Below, piece by piece: positions 14,327 to 14,693 of a DNA stretch of 14,693 bases (the stretch's first letter is position 1; the number at the start of each line of letters is the position of its first letter). The translations under genes were made by a program, and so were the position numbers. Source of the stretch: Planctomycetota bacterium (lineage in GTDB: Bacteria; Planctomycetota; Phycisphaerae; Sedimentisphaerales; Anaerobacaceae); contig JAGLNB010000055.1 of NCBI GenBank assembly GCA_023139715.1, forward strand, positions 1 to 14,693, written 5' to 3'. Under the pieces are notes generated by a model. It had not been told where the DNA came from, made no database searches, and saw nothing but the letters and a program-made list of their open reading frames with translations.

Positions 14327-14414
14327 GCGTTAATGAAATCGTGGAAAACATAAAATGTTACTAACACAAAATTGACGCATTTAGCATTTTTGCCGGTTTT
14401 GAGTTTCAAAGAGC

Positions 14415-14444
14415 TTGACAAAATATCCAAGAAGGTGCTATCAT
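14415..14444 (+). promoter_or_regulatory. Promoter of the tRNA genes
   Basis: TTGACA (14415-14420), 18 bp and TATCAT (14439-14444) place the transcription start near 14451, about 14 nt before the mature 5' end of tRNA-Met. This is a normal distance for a tRNA gene whose leader is removed by RNase P. Confidence 0.7.
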
Positions 14445-14464
14445 TACGCAACTTAGACAGTTTT

Positions 14465-14538
14465 GGCGGCGTAGCTCAGTTGGTTAGAGCATGGGATTCA
14501 TAAGCCCAGGGTCGTTGGTTCGAATCCAACCGCCGCTA
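14465..14538 (+). tRNA. tRNA-Met, anticodon CAU (elongator type)
   Basis: The cloverleaf is complete. The acceptor GGCGGCG (14465-14471) pairs with CGCCGCT (14531-14537; first pair G-U) and A73 is at 14538. The D-arm is GCTC...GAGC, the anticodon loop is TTCATAA, and the T-arm is GTTGG-TTCGAAT-CCAAC. The G1-U72 pair and the lack of the initiator-type C1-A72 mismatch favour elongator Met. A lysidine-modified tRNA-Ile2 also has a CAU anticodon, but the sequence looks closer to elongator Met. The anticodon stem TGGGA/GCCCA contains an A31-G39 mismatch next to the loop. CCA is not encoded. Confidence 0.93.
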
Positions 14539-14550
14539 TTAAATATGGTT

Positions 14551-14565
14551 TCCGCTATGAGCGGA
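14551..14565 (+). other. Hairpin between the two tRNA genes
   Basis: TCCGCT-atg-AGCGGA is a 6-bp stem with a triloop, 12 nt after the tRNA-Met 3' end. TTTGAATTTTT follows some way downstream. It could be a processing or pausing element; the T-run is too distant for a convincing terminator, so read-through into tRNA-Glu is likely. Confidence 0.4.
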
Positions 14566-14609
14566 TTCAGCAGCTTTGAATTTTTAACTTTAAATTTTCA
14601 GCTACCTAA

Positions 14610-14682
14610 GCCCCCATCGTCTAGCGGCCTAGGACGCCGGGTTCTCAACCCGGTAACAGGGGTTCGACTCCCCTTGGGGGTA
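14610..14682 (+). tRNA. tRNA-Glu, anticodon CUC
   Basis: The acceptor GCCCCCA (14610-14616) pairs with TGGGGGT (14675-14681) and A73 is at 14682. The anticodon stem CCGGG/CCCGG encloses TTCTCAA, giving CUC, which reads GAG. The T-arm AGGGG-TTCGACT-CCCCT is intact. CCA is not encoded. It lies 71 bp after tRNA-Met and probably shares its transcript. Confidence 0.94.
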
Positions 14683-14693
14683 TCAGATACAAA

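Overview
The window looks like a chromosomal segment of a bacterium, most likely a planctomycete of the Phycisphaerae type. This is an inference from four things. A FlgI-like/HEAT lipoprotein lies directly upstream of smc. There is a DUF3524-type glycosyltransferase resembling tRNA-queuosine mannosyltransferases. Most starts lack a Shine-Dalgarno (SD) sequence, and neither tRNA encodes its CCA end. No rRNA, insertion sequence, CRISPR array or phage structural gene is visible.

Left part (1-6126, all minus strand): one probable transcription unit reads FlgI-like HEAT lipoprotein -> smc -> M16-peptidase-like protein (cut by the window edge). It starts from a good sigma-70 promoter at 6182-6210. 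A second sigma-70-like promoter, back to back with it, drives a small HEPN-domain gene (6307-6801).

Middle (6855-8939): an inositol-monophosphatase-family gene on the minus strand. Divergent from it is a two-gene plus-strand unit (DUF2752 membrane protein and lipoprotein) whose reading frames overlap by one base.

Accessory segment (8940-12734): a 557-bp gene-poor stretch with dispersed repeats, a 15-codon ORF preceded by a very strong SD and followed by a terminator-like element, and an 11-bp perfect inverted repeat. Then comes an overlapping gene pair, rloA-like ATPase plus RloB-family Toprim-like protein. This matches the layout of the RloAB/AbiL-type antiphage systems. A Dus-family tRNA-dihydrouridine synthase follows, then a second repeat-rich spacer. 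The two spacers carry related palindrome-plus-CGTATTGCG blocks in opposite orientation, so the rloAB-dus segment is bracketed by inverted repeat blocks.

Right part (12735-14693): a 77-aa membrane-anchored protein with a strong SD, a QTMAN/DUF3524-like glycosyltransferase, and a tRNA-Met(CAU) / tRNA-Glu(CUC) pair behind a clear promoter. Dus, the glycosyltransferase and the tRNAs give this end a tRNA-metabolism flavour.

The best candidates for something new are the rloAB locus with its upstream palindrome, the standalone HEPN protein, the 15-codon ORF/terminator cassette and the inverted repeat blocks around the defence genes.
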